Source of the DNA: Rhizoclosmatium globosum
Lineage: Eukaryota; Chytridiomycota; Chytridiomycetes; Chytridiales; Chytriomycetaceae
Assembly (NCBI GenBank): GCA_002104985.1
Contig: MCGO01000212.1
Location: 1 to 64,000 of the forward strand
Direction of reading: 5' to 3'
DNA: 64,000 nucleotides
Within the stretch, counting starts at the first letter, position 1; each line of letters begins with the position of its first letter. The position numbers and the translations under genes were made by a program. Below are positions 22,989-34,529 of the stretch, piece after piece. The notes beneath the pieces are model-generated. The model searched no databases. It worked only from the letters and a program-made list of their open reading frames with translations, and was not told the DNA's origin.

Positions 22989-24727
22989 ATGTCCTTCAGA
23001 GAACTGCGCTCCTTCACTGAGAAGATGCGTGCGTTGGGCTATCCACGTCTGATTTCAATGGACTCGTTCAGACAGTGCAACTTTGATGCTATGGCTGATA
23101 TTCTGCTCTGGCTCGTCAAAAAGTAACAGAGTCTTTAGATTGACGGAGTTTCCAACTCATTTCTTTCTCTTAGTTACGATCCGTCCTTTGAAGTTATGGA
23201 AGATATCGAATCGGAGCAGGATCGAATCATATTCATCAAGTCCATTGCAATGTTTATGGTGCGAGTGAAACCACCCAGTTCCGATTCGTTCTCATTCTAC
23301 TATATTTAGGCGTCTAAAGCGAATATTAAGCTAAATACGCGTAAATTATATACAGCTGATGGGTATGCTGTCAAAGAACTCTTCAAAATTGCATCTGTAT
23401 TGTATGAAGCTTCCCGCGCACACACCAAGGAAGACTTTGTGAGTAAAACTATATCCTTCAATGATGCGACATTCCCTAACGCGTATCTGTGAAGGACCAA
23501 ATTGTCCAACCACCACTCGACATTTCCTCCAAACTTGCTCAACTCAAATCTTGTCGCATCCTTGCAGTATCTATTACTGAACAGGGATCTTCTCTCTACG
23601 ACTCTCTCAAGCTCGAGCTGGAACTTCGTGATGTGCGCCAACAAGTCATTTCTCGACCATTCGACTTGCGCTCAATGGAAGCGGCTGTGTCGAATGCAGT
23701 AGAAGCACTCAAAGTACAAATTGGCGAGACTAGAAGTGCTTTGGAGGGACTGAGTGCAGACGAAACTAACTTGGTTGCCAAAATCGAAAAGAGAAAGACA
23801 GAGTTGGAGAGAGCTGAAAAGCGACTCAAGAGTTTGCAAGGTGTTAGGTGGGTGCCAAACTTTTTTTTCCCTCCTCAATACTTTTCTCATGAGCTTGAAA
23901 ACAGACCAGCATATATGGATGAGTACGAGAAAATTGAAGTTGAATTGGTGAAGTTGTATGAAATCTACATGGACAAGTTCCGAAACCTTGCCTTTCTCGA
24001 ACAACAACTTGACGAACATGATCGCCTTGAACAAGACAAGTTTGAAGAAACGGAACAGTCCCTCAAAAAGATGCAGACGCGACTTAGAGAGGAAGAAATG
24101 CAATTACTCAGAGGTGATAAAGAAATGCACGAGAGCGTGAGCAACAGACCCAGCCGTCCTCATGGTAAGTGTCATAAATAATAATACACAAAAAATACTA
24201 ATACTTTGTCTCGCAAAAGCGGCAGGTCGTCGTAACAAATCAAACCGAAAGGACATGGATGATTCCGATTCTGATGGACTTGGAGGTGGCGGAGATGACG
24301 ATGCCAGCGAGGTAACAGAGGGCAAAATCCCTTCTAGAGCTCACGGTAACTAATCGTTTTGATTTAGGAGGAAGACGCGTCTATGGGAATGTCTGAAGGC
24401 GAGTCCAGTGACCAAGAACACGATCCCGCACCTCCTTCACGTCGTCCTGGCGAAGCTTCGGGTACGCGTGGCGGTGATCGAGGTGGCGGTTTGGCTGGAA
24501 CGGAAAAGTCACGCAAGGAAACTGTGTCGGATGAAATGTTGATTGATCGTAGAGAAGATGGCGGAAGCGACAGTGACGATGATTTAGACGATGATGAACT
24601 TGGAATCGATGGTGAGAGTCGTGGACGTGGAGGTGGTGGTGCTGCAGGCGGAGCTGGATTGGGAGAAACGGAAGACGATAGCGACGAGGATGACGATGAC
24701 GATGGTCAAAGTGAGAATGATTTTTGA
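22989..24727 (+). CDS. IFT38: IFT38/CLUAP1, intraflagellar transport complex B subunit
   Basis: Seven exons (22989-23122, 23174-23258, 23310-23438, 23495-23847, 23905-24164, 24220-24311, 24368-24727) give 470 residues. It follows animal CLUAP1 closely: [67 protein letters not shown], then a coiled coil with [15 protein letters not shown] and [13 protein letters not shown]. The tail is low-complexity acidic and ends ENDF, as in the animal protein. It is a peripheral IFT-B subunit needed for flagellum assembly, so its presence argues for a flagellated life stage. Its start lies 72 bp (or 21 bp) from the divergent CEP95-like gene. Confidence 0.96.
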
Positions 24728-25182
24728 AAATGGAATTAAATAGTCTTTTCTTTTTGAGTTGAAGTGCGCCTAGACAAGAAATGTTGGTCGAGGAAATGTT
24801 TTGATGCCTTTGACGATGGCTCTAAATCGCAGTAATTAAGTTATATGGCGTTGATTATGAAATGAACAAGTTGCTTGGGGTTTGTGCTGAAGATTTTTGG
24901 GCATTCCACTTGACAATTCTTTCGTGAGTCCAATCTGTGACCCCGACACAGCGCCGCTCTCAAATATTAAACGTTTGGACACTGAGTAGATCCAAACCGT
25001 GCAAGTCGTTGATCGGTTGTATCTCCGTCCTCAAGAGTAGGGAGCACTAAAAAGGTACCACAAAGTCTCAACGAACAATATTTATTAACACTCGTGAATG
25101 AAAAACTCAGTAATAGCTTCATACTAGATATCTGTGAACTGATCAAGCAAGTTTAACGCAAATATCAACGAACCTCCCAATA
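24728..25182. other. Intergenic gap between IFT38 and LRR locus
   Basis: About 455 bases without a supported gene. No tRNA-like folding, repeat or open frame with family resemblance was seen. Any upstream exon supplying a signal peptide to the LRR gene would have to lie here, but none could be identified. Confidence 0.4.
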
Positions 25183-28100
25183 ATGGCTACAACTGATTGC
25201 CAATGGTTGAAGCTCGCGTTTCCTGACATTACAAGCTACTTCGGAACCACTTTACAAGAATGTACTCTCTCGAGCAATCCAGTCGTCGGCCTGGACTCGT
25301 TCTGGGAGAGTTACTTCACTGTAATTGAATCAGGCTTCTTAAAAATTGACTTAATATCAATTATAGGGACTTGTCCAGCATCAAATTGCCAAATCCACCT
25401 CAGTTTCCGTCTCAACTCTCCAATCTGTCAAAACTTTCAATATTGTTCGTGACTTCAAGACATTTTTCTTAGACTAAACGTGGTTTCATAGAACGTTAAA
25501 TTCGCTTGGTCTCACAGGTCCAATGCCTGCCGCATTTTTTACATTGACACTACTCTCTACACTTCGAATGAAAGGAAATCCGATTGGTGGACAGCTTCCA
25601 GCTGGTTTCGGCCAGCTAACAAAACTGGCTGAGCTTGACATCACCGACTGTGGTTTCACTGGACCAATTCCAGCTGGTTTCTTTGCAAACACTCAACTAA
25701 ACTCATTACTGATGGGCTTGAATCCATTAAACTCACAATTTCCAACAGGGTTTGGAAGTTTGGGAATGAGTGACCTCTGGCCAAACCAAAGGCACTTTAT
25801 GTCCAATCTGTAAGTCTAATTGTAAATGAATGAGTAGTTAAAATTGAAATGGAAGGGACCTTCAATATACTGGACTTACTGGACTTATACCAACTGATAT
25901 CTGTCAGCTCAAATACGTGACATCTTTGTGAGTTTGTCAATTTTGATGGCTCCTCAATAAATGGGACTAGAATTTTCTCAGGATTACAAGTCACTTTTCC
26001 AAGCTGCTTTACTCAGTCTCTTCTTTCACTTTCGTACTTATATCTTGATAGTATGGGGCTGTTGACAACTATTGGAAATCTTCAATCAACACAAGCAGCT
26101 ACTTACTTGAAGGGTTTGTGAGTAACAATAATTTTTGATTCACAGATCTTCACTAATTGGAAAATAACAGAACTCTTGATGACAATCTTTTCGTGAATAT
26201 CCCACAGGCAAATCTTGTGTATCCAACTAAACTTAGTATACTATCAATGAAAAATAACCTCATCACCCAATTTCCGGCTTCATTTACAACCAGTCCATTA
26301 AGTGCTATAAACACTCTGGATTTGAGTGGGAACCAAATTTCAACTCTACCGTCAACAGGATGGGCCACAGCATACCCAAATTTGTTGTCCTTGACTCTGG
26401 ACTCCAATTCACTCAGTGGAGGGTTTCCATCTGCCGTCATCAATCAAAATACCAAATTGACGTACCTATCTATTGCCAACAACCAATATTCAGGAGCAAT
26501 ACCTGATATTTTTGGAGGAAAACTTGTGACAACTCTAATTGCAAACAATAATAACTTCAACGGTCTGCCACCAGCGTCTTTGTCAGCAGTCACTACTATG
26601 ATAAACCTTAATTCAAACCAACTATCTGGGGACGCAACTTCATGGCTTACAAATATTCTCACAGCTTCAGTCTCTATTATATTATTGAATAACAATGGTT
26701 TATCTGGAGGGTTTCCATGGGATTCCGTCGCTGGGTCACAAACCATTGGCAAAATCGACATAGGCCGGAACAGTTTCAGCGGTGCAATCACAAGTCAAAC
26801 TAATTTGGCTTACGTTGATACTCTTATCTTGTCCCATAATCAATTTACATGACCAATACCTGATAATTTTGCAACGCAAACAGACACAAACTTGCAGAAG
26901 ATAGACTTCTCTTACAACAGCTTCAGTGGAAGTCTACCAAGTAGTATTCTGAATCAAATTTATCTTGGCTATATGTAAGTGTTTCAGACTTGTTCGAAAG
27001 TTGACCTCAAGTTTTGACAGAGACCTGAGCCACAACCAGTTGACAGGAACCATCACAGCATTTGACTCATTATTTAATGGGGGAAATTTGATGCTTTATA
27101 AACTCAATTACTTTGATCTGTCCAACAATGCCTTGACTGGTAACATTCCAACCGATTTGACCCAGATATATGGGAACAGGTGGCCTCATAAAGCACTTAT
27201 CGTAGTATAAACTAATAAGTTTATTAGTCCATTTTATTGCAACCAATTCACTGGAATGACTGACTGTCCTTCAAACGTGGCGACCACCACAACCAGTACC
27301 ACCACAACCACAGCTTCAACTACAACTCAAACTACATCAAGTTCAACTTCTTCAACAACGACAACAACACCCACTACAACTACACAGACAACTAGTACTA
27401 CAACAAACCCAACAACGTCGACATCTACTACAACTTCAATCCCCACTACGACTACGTCTACAACTACCATTTCTACTACATCAACCTCTACGACTACAGC
27501 TTCAACCACATCAGCATCAACAACGTCTGTCTCGTCTTCCACTTCGACCACGACAATTTCAGCTTCCGCGTCAAGCTCCGCATTTACAGTTCAAAGCGCT
27601 ACAACTTTGATGATAACAGTGATCTCTCTATCTACCATTTCTTTATCAATTCTGTTGTCGATGAGTACACCAACCATAAGTAGTTCTATACCACAGCTTC
27701 AAGCAACAAGCAGTTCCCTTCCAACTACTGTCTCCTCTTTATCAACAATAAGTATTACCAGCAACGACGCAACAACAACAAACTCCGGGGTATCTTTGAT
27801 TACATCTGGAACATTTTCATCAGCTTCATTTTCTATCTCGTCCCAATTTTCCTCCTCTGCTGTGTCAAAGTCTTTTGTACCGACATCATCGCAAATACAA
27901 ACAAATACAACTCCAAATCTGACTTTAACGACAAGTACAATGTCTTCCACCACGACATCTACGTTGCCAACGACTTCGACAAGTACCACAACGTCTACTA
28001 CGACAACACTCGCTTCAAAAGTGGCTGGTGCCGTTGGAGTGATACACCAGGAATGCATAGACTTGAAAGCGTCGTTTCCATTGGCGGATTATACGTTTGA

Positions 28101-29239
28101 TTGTGCAACCATTGATCCGACGGTCATTTATCCCATTTATGGGTTGAAGAACGGAGTTCGACGGCGTGATCGTCGTGTTGAGTAAGCCTTTCTTAGCATT
28201 CCAGTTAAATCATATTACTAACGATACTGCTGCTCAAAGCTCAAAGTATGTTCGCTTCCAGGATTATCGGGTACTGCACGTTAGTTCCAACCACAATTTA
28301 CAAGTTTGGGATCATGCAAATCTTGTGAGTTCTCTTGTGATTTCGGTTGTGAGGTTTAACCAGCCAAACCATCAGGGATCTGTCTGGAAACCAAATGACC
28401 GGAACTATTCCAACGCAAATTGGACTGTTGCCTAACTTGCAGGCCATGTGAGTGATGCTTTTGCATTTGAACTGTTTAATAAGAGCTTTTTTAGAAACCT
28501 GGCAGGAAATCAAATATATGGAAGCATTCCGGCACAGCTGGGTCAACTCAAAAACCTTGAGTCGCTGTACGTCACTTCACTTTTCTTAAACTCGTTTAAA
28601 ATTTATGTTTAGCAACTTGGCTGGAAATACAATCACGGGTGGGATTCCTCCACAACTTGGCAACCTCATCAACTTGCAATCAATGTTAGTTCTATTTTAT
28701 TTTGATACAAATGAGTTCCTAAATTGTATCTTTCAAGTGACTTGTCTGGCAATGATCTGACTGGAGGAATTCCTGTCCAACTAGCCCAGCTAACCAAAAT
28801 TCAGACAATGTAGGCTACCTTCCAATACGTGCAAAAAATCTCAATTTAACTTTGAACAAACAGTTTACTCTCAGGAAACGAACTAACGGGAACTATCCCA
28901 CCAGCATTGCTCCTTGCAATTAAAAAAGAAGGTGTAACAATTAACTTTGGAACAAATTGTCTTGTAGATCATCCGAACCAGCGAAGCAGATGCAAACCCA
29001 AAGGACCTGCCTGCCGAGCGCTGCAATTGGATCCGATGTATTTGGATGCACGTTGGAGAGTATTGTGGGACGCGCTTCCATCTTATCAAGATGACTTAAA
29101 TGCGTTTGATAAAGCCGCTAAACAGATTGGGGCCTCTTACTTCGGGTTTCAAGAATATGAGTTTCAAGCTTTTCGCTTGTATACCAGGCAGCTGATTTGG
29201 TGCATGACTCATCATCCAGAATATGTTTACCTTGGCTGA
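25183..29239 (+). CDS. Plant-type leucine-rich repeat protein with Thr/Ser-rich spacer; one in-frame stop
   Basis: An LRR protein with repeats of the LxxLxLxxNxLxGxIPxxLxx type, likely extracellular or on the cell surface. It opens with an N-cap-like block (DCQWLKLAFPDI) and LRRs from about 25500 to 27240. A Thr/Ser-rich mucin-like spacer follows (27280-28020). A second N-cap-like block (ECIDLKASFPLADYTFDC) and five LRRs come next, then a ~95-residue tail ending LIWCMTHHPEYVYLG. Introns are about 45-60 nt. A TGA at 26850-26852 interrupts an LRR where Gly (GGA) is expected (NQFT-stop-PIPDNF), and coding potential resumes at once. No signal peptide is visible. Exon joins between 25320 and 26160 are uncertain. 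It may be one gene, two adjacent LRR genes, or a recent pseudogene. Confidence 0.6.
27280..28020 (+). repeat. Thr/Ser-codon-rich low-complexity tract
   Basis: Some 240 codons are dominated by ACN (Thr) and Ser codons within an open frame that runs from 27256 to 28185. This is the kind of sequence that becomes an O-glycosylated stalk in wall or surface proteins. It links the two LRR arrays. Antisense frames here read as Val/Asp-rich artefacts. Confidence 0.8.
28376..28809 (+). repeat. Four consecutive 72-nt exons, each encoding one LRR
   Basis: Exons at 28376-28447, 28495-28566, 28613-28684 and 28738-28809 are each exactly 72 nt. All are separated by phase-2 introns of 46-53 nt. Each encodes one 24-residue repeat beginning DLSGN/NLAGN/NLAGN/DLSGN and containing IP. 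The next exon begins at 28864 with another repeat (LLSGNELTGTIPPALL). Confidence 0.85.
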
Positions 29240-29401
29240 AGAGAAGTTAACCGACTTACAGAAAAGGCGTGCGTAGAGGAGAGCACACTTTAACTTTTTA
29301 ATTTTCATTCCACTTTGTTTCAAATAAATTTCAAAGAGTAAACCTTTAATCGTATCTTAAACCACATTGATGACAAAGAAAACAGAATCCGAAGAAATCA
29401 T

Positions 29402-30670
29402 TCAAACTAGAAAACATCCCGAAACAAGTGCACCAACAATTCCAGGCCAACCACTCAAACTACTGCCTCCCGACGCAAGCCCACCTCCAGGCTTTGTAGG
29501 AACAACACTCGTCAAAACAGGCAAATCATCCGAAACGCTTCTCTCACACCCTTGAACAATCCGCACTGTCGCACTAAACCCACAATACACACGCGAACTC
29601 GGAACCAACGTCACAGAAAACGCGATATCCGTATCTCCAGCACCCTCTGCACACTCTCCCTTCTGCATTGACGTTCCTGGTTTCCCGATTTTACAGACTT
29701 TCGCTACCGCGTTGTACGTCACTGCAGGCCCGCATGATGCGGAAACGGACTTGAACGCGAATCGTGAAGAGGCGGAGATGTATTCTGCGACGAGGTATAC
29801 TGGTTGAGTGAGGAGGATTTGGGAAACCATGTATGTGGATGGGGTTGAAGTTGTTGCGCTGAGAATGAGGGTGAGGGAGGCTGCGGAAGGGGGTTGTGGA
29901 GTTACTTCAGTTGAGACGATGGAGATTGTGAGGGTTGTGTCCAGGGAGGGTGGTGTGAGGGTTATGGAGGTAGCTTGGTATGGGAATGTGAGGGATAGTG
30001 GGTAGAGGACCGAGGACTTTAGGTTGCCTTTTGTAGCACCGATTTGGATGGCTCTATTTAGAGTGTGTTAATTTTTATAGGTGGGGTAGGATGTAAAAGA
30101 TTAGATTGGAATGTGGCTCAGACATTCAGAATTGGCCAAATTCAATTCGATCCAGTAATAAACTCACCCTAGCTCCTTCACAAATGTAACTAACGAAGTA
30201 GCGACGGCAGCACAATTTAGAGCAGTATAAGTACTTGTGCTAGTTGCTCGCGAGACGCAATCCCCGGCATTCTGCGCGATGGTGGCTGTTGCAAAACAAC
30301 CCGTGATTGGAGAATCCGTGGCAGTTAGGAAGGGCGTATAGAAAGTGTGGCTTCCAGACACAGTTTGGGTGGATGTTACAAAGGAAGAACGGTATGTTAA
30401 CGCCCATCCGACAATGGTTGGTTGGCAAGCAAGTCCAGACACAGTTGTAACAGAACCATCTGTTGTGAGAGTGTATGTGTATGCATCGTGTCCAAAATAA
30501 AGAGTTTGGGCATAGTTTGGTACAGTGAAGACAAAGTTGGCGCTTCCTCCAAGCAGTGAGGCACTTTGAAGAGAAGGCAGCAGCTTGTCGACTTCATTGA
30601 GTGATGGCAGATCAATAGGACCGCCTCCACAGTCATATGGAACTGCTGCCGCGACAGGCTCTGAGTTCAT
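29402..30670 (-). CDS. Unrecognised surface protein with GPI-anchor-like tail
   Basis: Two exons (30670-30168, 30053-29402) give 384 residues. The protein is rich in Thr, Ser, Val and paired Cys and looks beta-rich, like a fungal wall or surface protein. The C-terminus has a small-residue site followed by a hydrophobic end (GGSSLSGWPGIVGALVSGCF), consistent with a GPI-attachment signal. No signal peptide is present at the chosen ATG, which begins MNSEPVAAAVPYDCGGG. An upstream exon encoding one is possible, since the flank to 30830 contains an open stretch in another frame. I do not recognise the family. Confidence 0.55.
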
Positions 30671-31023
30671 CGAAATGTGTCTGAGTTTTTGAGATTTCTG
30701 GTTTCAATGTTGCTGAAGGCTTGGAACTTGATTCCGCCTATTCCGACAATCAAATTCGAATAATTTCAATAGTATCTTTCAGAATTCAAGAACGGATATC
30801 AATGGTTTGGGTCATGGTATGTTTGAAACTGTCAATAATGAATCGTGTCTAACCCAAAAACAAAACAAAAAAACTTAATTCCTTATTTCACCAAACCCTC
30901 CAATTATTAATAACGCATTCCACACGTTGTTTCAGACTATTTATAAAGATGCTTCACAAGTTACTTCCCTCTTCTTTCTTTTTTCCCTTCACGAAACCAA
31001 CCAACCAACCAACAACGCAACCA

Positions 31024-32524
31024 ATGCCACCACGTCTCGTATCCCTCCGCGACAAACGACCCGCCCAGGCCACGACTCCAACAACAACAACAACAACAAC
31101 AACATCAGCGAATGCAGCACCAGCAGGAACAGGAACAAGCGAAGGCGGCCCCAGCGATGCTCCACCTTCCTCGTCTTCTTCCTCGGCAACAAATCCAGCA
31201 ACAACTTCAACAACAACTTCATCTCAAAAACCAAAGACAAAACCATCAGTCGCGTTCAAGCCAAACTCGGCCTCAGTCGCAAAGGCAAAAACAACAAAGA
31301 TCGAATCAGATGACTCGGACAGACGAGCCCGCGAGCCTCGTGAACAACGCCCAAAGAGAGTTTTCCAACCAAGACCAGATATCATGTCCCAGATGATGCC
31401 GTCTAACTTGGGTGCGTTGCCCCTTCTCTCTGGTTGCACGTCTAACCTTCCCTTCAACGTTTGTTTGTAGCTGGAAACCACTTGCGCGTGTCGGGCTCAA
31501 AATCTGCTCTTGGTGGTCGCACTTCAGGTGGTGGCGGTTCGGGCGATAGACAGTCTGCTTATGGTTACGACGCGACTGACAAGATCAAATCTGATCCTGG
31601 GTTTGGTTTCTCGGATGTTAAAGATGATTTGAATCTCGACGAACGTGATTTGGTCATGATGCAGAACTCGTTTGATGTTCAGGATGAGGATGCACCTATT
31701 TCTTTGGGTTGGTCGCGGAGAGTCAGGGACCGGGAGCATTTCTTGGGTATGTTACTGTTTTAGAGCGAGGCCGATAGAGTCTTTCAGTGAGCAGAGTGAA
31801 GGGAGAGCTTAAGTGAGAGGCTCAACGAAGAATGAAGGGGAATTCATCCACCTTTACAAAAGCATGCCACTTTCACGGAACACGACAAATCAAATGAAGA
31901 GTGAAATACTTGAAGTTCAGAGTGGATGAAGGGAATTCAACAAACGAAGTCGATGCTAAATAACTCCATCACTCAGCAAACAAGAAAAAGTCGGATGTGA
32001 AGGCAGATATTATGATCGATGATCGCGAAGATACTACACCTCCAGAAAACGAAACGCAGTCTTTTGACGAATTCGTCCAAGCCGAGGTAGCGTCTAAACT
32101 CGCGCTGTGCTGCTTTAACTCACCCATCTTATGACCAATAGCAAAAGCAATTATTCTTTTTCCAATTGCCAAAGAAGCTTCCACACTTTGAAGGTCTTGA
32201 GCATTCCCTTCTTGGAACAAACGAACCAGATGCAAATGGGGACTTGGATATGACTTCGAAATCGGAAGGATTAATTGGAAAGATTCTTGTCCATCGGTCA
32301 GGAAAAATGAAGCTTGTTCTTGGGAATATCAGTATGGATGTGAGTTTGCAAACTCTGGTTTTGTGATGCTCAATTGTTTGCGATAGGTGGATGTGGTTCC
32401 ATACTCAGACTGCATTCAAGAAGCAATGGCGATTGATACCACCAACAAAACTTGCTGTATTCTGGGACGTGTGTCAAAGAGATTCATTTGCACGCCTGAT
32501 ATCAATGACTTGTTGTCTCCATAA
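31024..32524 (+). CDS. RPC53: RNA polymerase III subunit RPC4 (Rpc53/POLR3D)
   Basis: Five exons (31024-31411, 31471-31746, 31977-32086, 32142-32339, 32387-32524) give 369 residues. The N-terminal half is Thr/Ser-rich and disordered. The C-terminal domain has the family pattern: FFFQLPKKLPHF, IGKILVHRSGKMKLVLGN, and the closing block CCILGRVSKRFICTPDINDL. RPC4 pairs with RPC5 (Rpc37) in a TFIIF-like module that acts in Pol III termination and reinitiation. The start MPPRLVSLRDKR is preferred; an in-frame ATG at 30949 would add a hydrophobic, leader-like 25 residues. The third intron-like gap (31747-31976, 230 nt) is longer than its neighbours. Confidence 0.9.
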
Positions 32525-32580
32525 TACTGTTGCAAAAATGCTTTACCCCAAATACAAATCCTTTTACTTTAAATAACCAA

Positions 32581-33330
32581 TTATTTACTTTCCTGATTCT
32601 CCTGATCCTCCTTCGCCTTCTCCTCCGCCTCCTCTCGTTCCAGCTCCTGAGCAGCCCGTTGATGCGCCAAAATCCCATCAAGCTTCCCACTCTGCACAAG
32701 CTCCTGCAACTTCCCCATATCAATATTCAACACCCCTTCACTCCCCGCCTCCCCCTCATGCAAATCCGCCGCCTGAAGAACATACTGCAACTCCTCTTCA
32801 CTAATCCCATGTCCACCCCACGCCCCATCCACCTCCTGCTCCCGCTGCGCAAGCGTCACGTAATCCGTGTTATACGTTTCCTTCAACCACGCGACCAACG
32901 CCGTCAACCCTTCCTCGTCCGCGGCTTCGATGGGGAGGACGCCGTCCTGGTTCGCGGTGAAGGGGAGGGCCGGGGTGTGTGTGATGAGGAGTTGAGCCAT
33001 TTCGACGGTTTCAGTGACGTGGAGGGGGGTGTCGCCGTCTGCGTCGAAGGGGAGGGGGTTTGGGCCGAGGAGGGGGAGGAGGTATCGCATCAGGTCCATG
33101 TGGCTAGGTGTATTGGGTTTCGGTTAAGTTTATGAAGGGGAAGAGGGGTGGGGGTGGGGTTTGTACTTGTAGGATGCGGCGGCGTGGAAGACTGAGTATC
33201 CGAGGTCGTCTTGGTCGGTTACTTTTGAGCCGTTTGAGAGAAAGTATTGGACGAGGGGGAGGGAGCCGTCGCTTGCTGCGATAAAGAGGTTGCTGGCGTC
33301 GATTTCGTCTTGCGTTGGAGTGGGTGACAT
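32581..33330 (-). CDS. Small ankyrin-repeat protein
   Basis: Two exons (33330-33167, 33103-32581) give 228 residues. Ankyrin-like repeats fill the first ~115 residues: NLFIAASDGSLPLVQYFLS, GYSVFHAAASYNHMDLMRYL, GDTPLHVTETVEMAQLLI. A charged helical tail of Glu/Ala/Lys ends the protein. Size and architecture match a fungal group that includes budding yeast YCR051W, whose role is unknown. It converges on RPC4 with 56 bp between stop codons, so the 3' untranslated regions probably overlap. Confidence 0.8.
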
Positions 33331-33589
33331 TTTCAAGAAGTTTGTTGGGGTGCGCTTTTGTTTTTTGTTTTTCTGGTTGGGATGTTTGGGGCGTTGGAAA
33401 CCCCTTCCCTATTCTTGCATCATGTTAATTTGAGAATATGGAATAGAGTGAAAATTGAAGAGATGATTGTTTCCCTCTCGTACGTTTCAATTTCCGCTTC
33501 CTTTTTTCCGCCCTCCAAGGTTCCTGTCAAACGGTGGGATTCCCAAAACACACTCCATCCCAAACAATAATAGCAAATCACCTGCATCA

Positions 33590-34291
33590 ATGTCCCTCGC
33601 CACCACGCTTCCCCCTGAACTAACTAAAGAACAAGAACATCAACTTGCTCCACAAAAGGGAAAATGCTGGTGCTGCTGGGAAACAGCCGAAACCCCACAC
33701 GACCCCCTAATCCGCGTCTGCCGCGGCTGCAAAGACCCAGACCTCCAATACATCCACCAAACCTGTATAAACAAATACCTCTCAAAACTCCCCGTCACAT
33801 CCACACCCGCCTTTACACCTCCCCGACAACAACAACGACGGAATCTCGTCATGAGGTTACTGATGGACCCTCCCGACGCGCAGATGCCGCCCATCGCGAA
33901 GCCGACTGACATGTTTCGGTGTACACGGTGTCGCGATTTATATAAAGTGACTGAAACGCCTGTTCCACTGATTACGTGTGTATGGAAAGACGCGTATTTG
34001 AGGGGCGCTGTTTTGGTTTTGGTTGGGTCGACTACGTTTGTGCTTTTGGCGGTGGTGTATTGTTTGTATCAGGAGAGGTGGGTTGCGGGGAGGAAGCTTG
34101 TGATTGATTTTGGGGGTGGTGGGTTTGGAGGTGGAGGTGGAGGGGTTGGAGGTGGGTTTAGGGTTTCGTTGGATGTTACGTTGTTTGCGGGGAGTATGCT
34201 TGCGGTGTGTTACTTCATGTGTTGGAGCATGTTTCAGTTGTTGAAGGAGTATTTTCGCGGGGAGGTGGAGAGGTTTGTGAAGGCGGTTTGA
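33590..34291 (+). CDS. RING-CH (MARCH-like) membrane E3 ubiquitin ligase
   Basis: A single-exon protein of 233 residues. The N-terminal zinc domain runs CWCCWE...CRGCKD...YIHQTCINKYL...FRCTRCRDLY, matching the C4HC3 RING-CH spacing, with His before the fifth Cys ligand. Two hydrophobic segments follow (GAVLVLVGSTTFVLLAVVY and GSMLAVCYFMCWSMFQLL) separated by a poly-Gly loop. MARCH-type ligases ubiquitinate membrane proteins and control their turnover. An insertion of about 50 residues between the zinc half-sites (P-rich, RQQQRR) makes the domain longer than usual. MSLATTLPPEL was taken as the start. Confidence 0.82.
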   Translation: MSLATTLPPELTKEQEHQLAPQKGKCWCCWETAETPHDPLIRVCRGCKDPDLQYIHQTCINKYLSKLPVTSTPAFTPPRQQQRRNLVMRLLMDPPDAQMPPIAKPTDMFRCTRCRDLYKVTETPVPLITCVWKDAYLRGAVLVLVGSTTFVLLAVVYCLYQERWVAGRKLVIDFGGGGFGGGGGGVGGGFRVSLDVTLFAGSMLAVCYFMCWSMFQLLKEYFRGEVERFVKAV

Positions 34292-34529
34292 ACAGTATTT
34301 TGGATTATTTAATCTCGAGGAAAGGGAGGAGGAAGAATGCACGTTTATTCATATTAGAGTTGTTATTGAATGTTTTATAAATATGGGTATTGTCTATGTG
34401 AGGCAGAGTCATCAGTTGGTCTGGGTAAGTTTCTTCCCAGTTATCGGAGGTGGAAACACTCAAAGAGTATTGGAAGGAGCGAACAAAGTCTCACAACATT
34501 GTAAAGCCGCACTTGCCTCATCACTTGTC

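Noticed and set aside
24890..25060. Possible tRNA-like or small RNA segment
   Set aside because: No A and B box pair and no cloverleaf could be drawn with confidence.
27327..28058. Minus-strand Val/Asp-rich frames
   Set aside because: Reverse complement of Thr codons in the stalk of the LRR locus.
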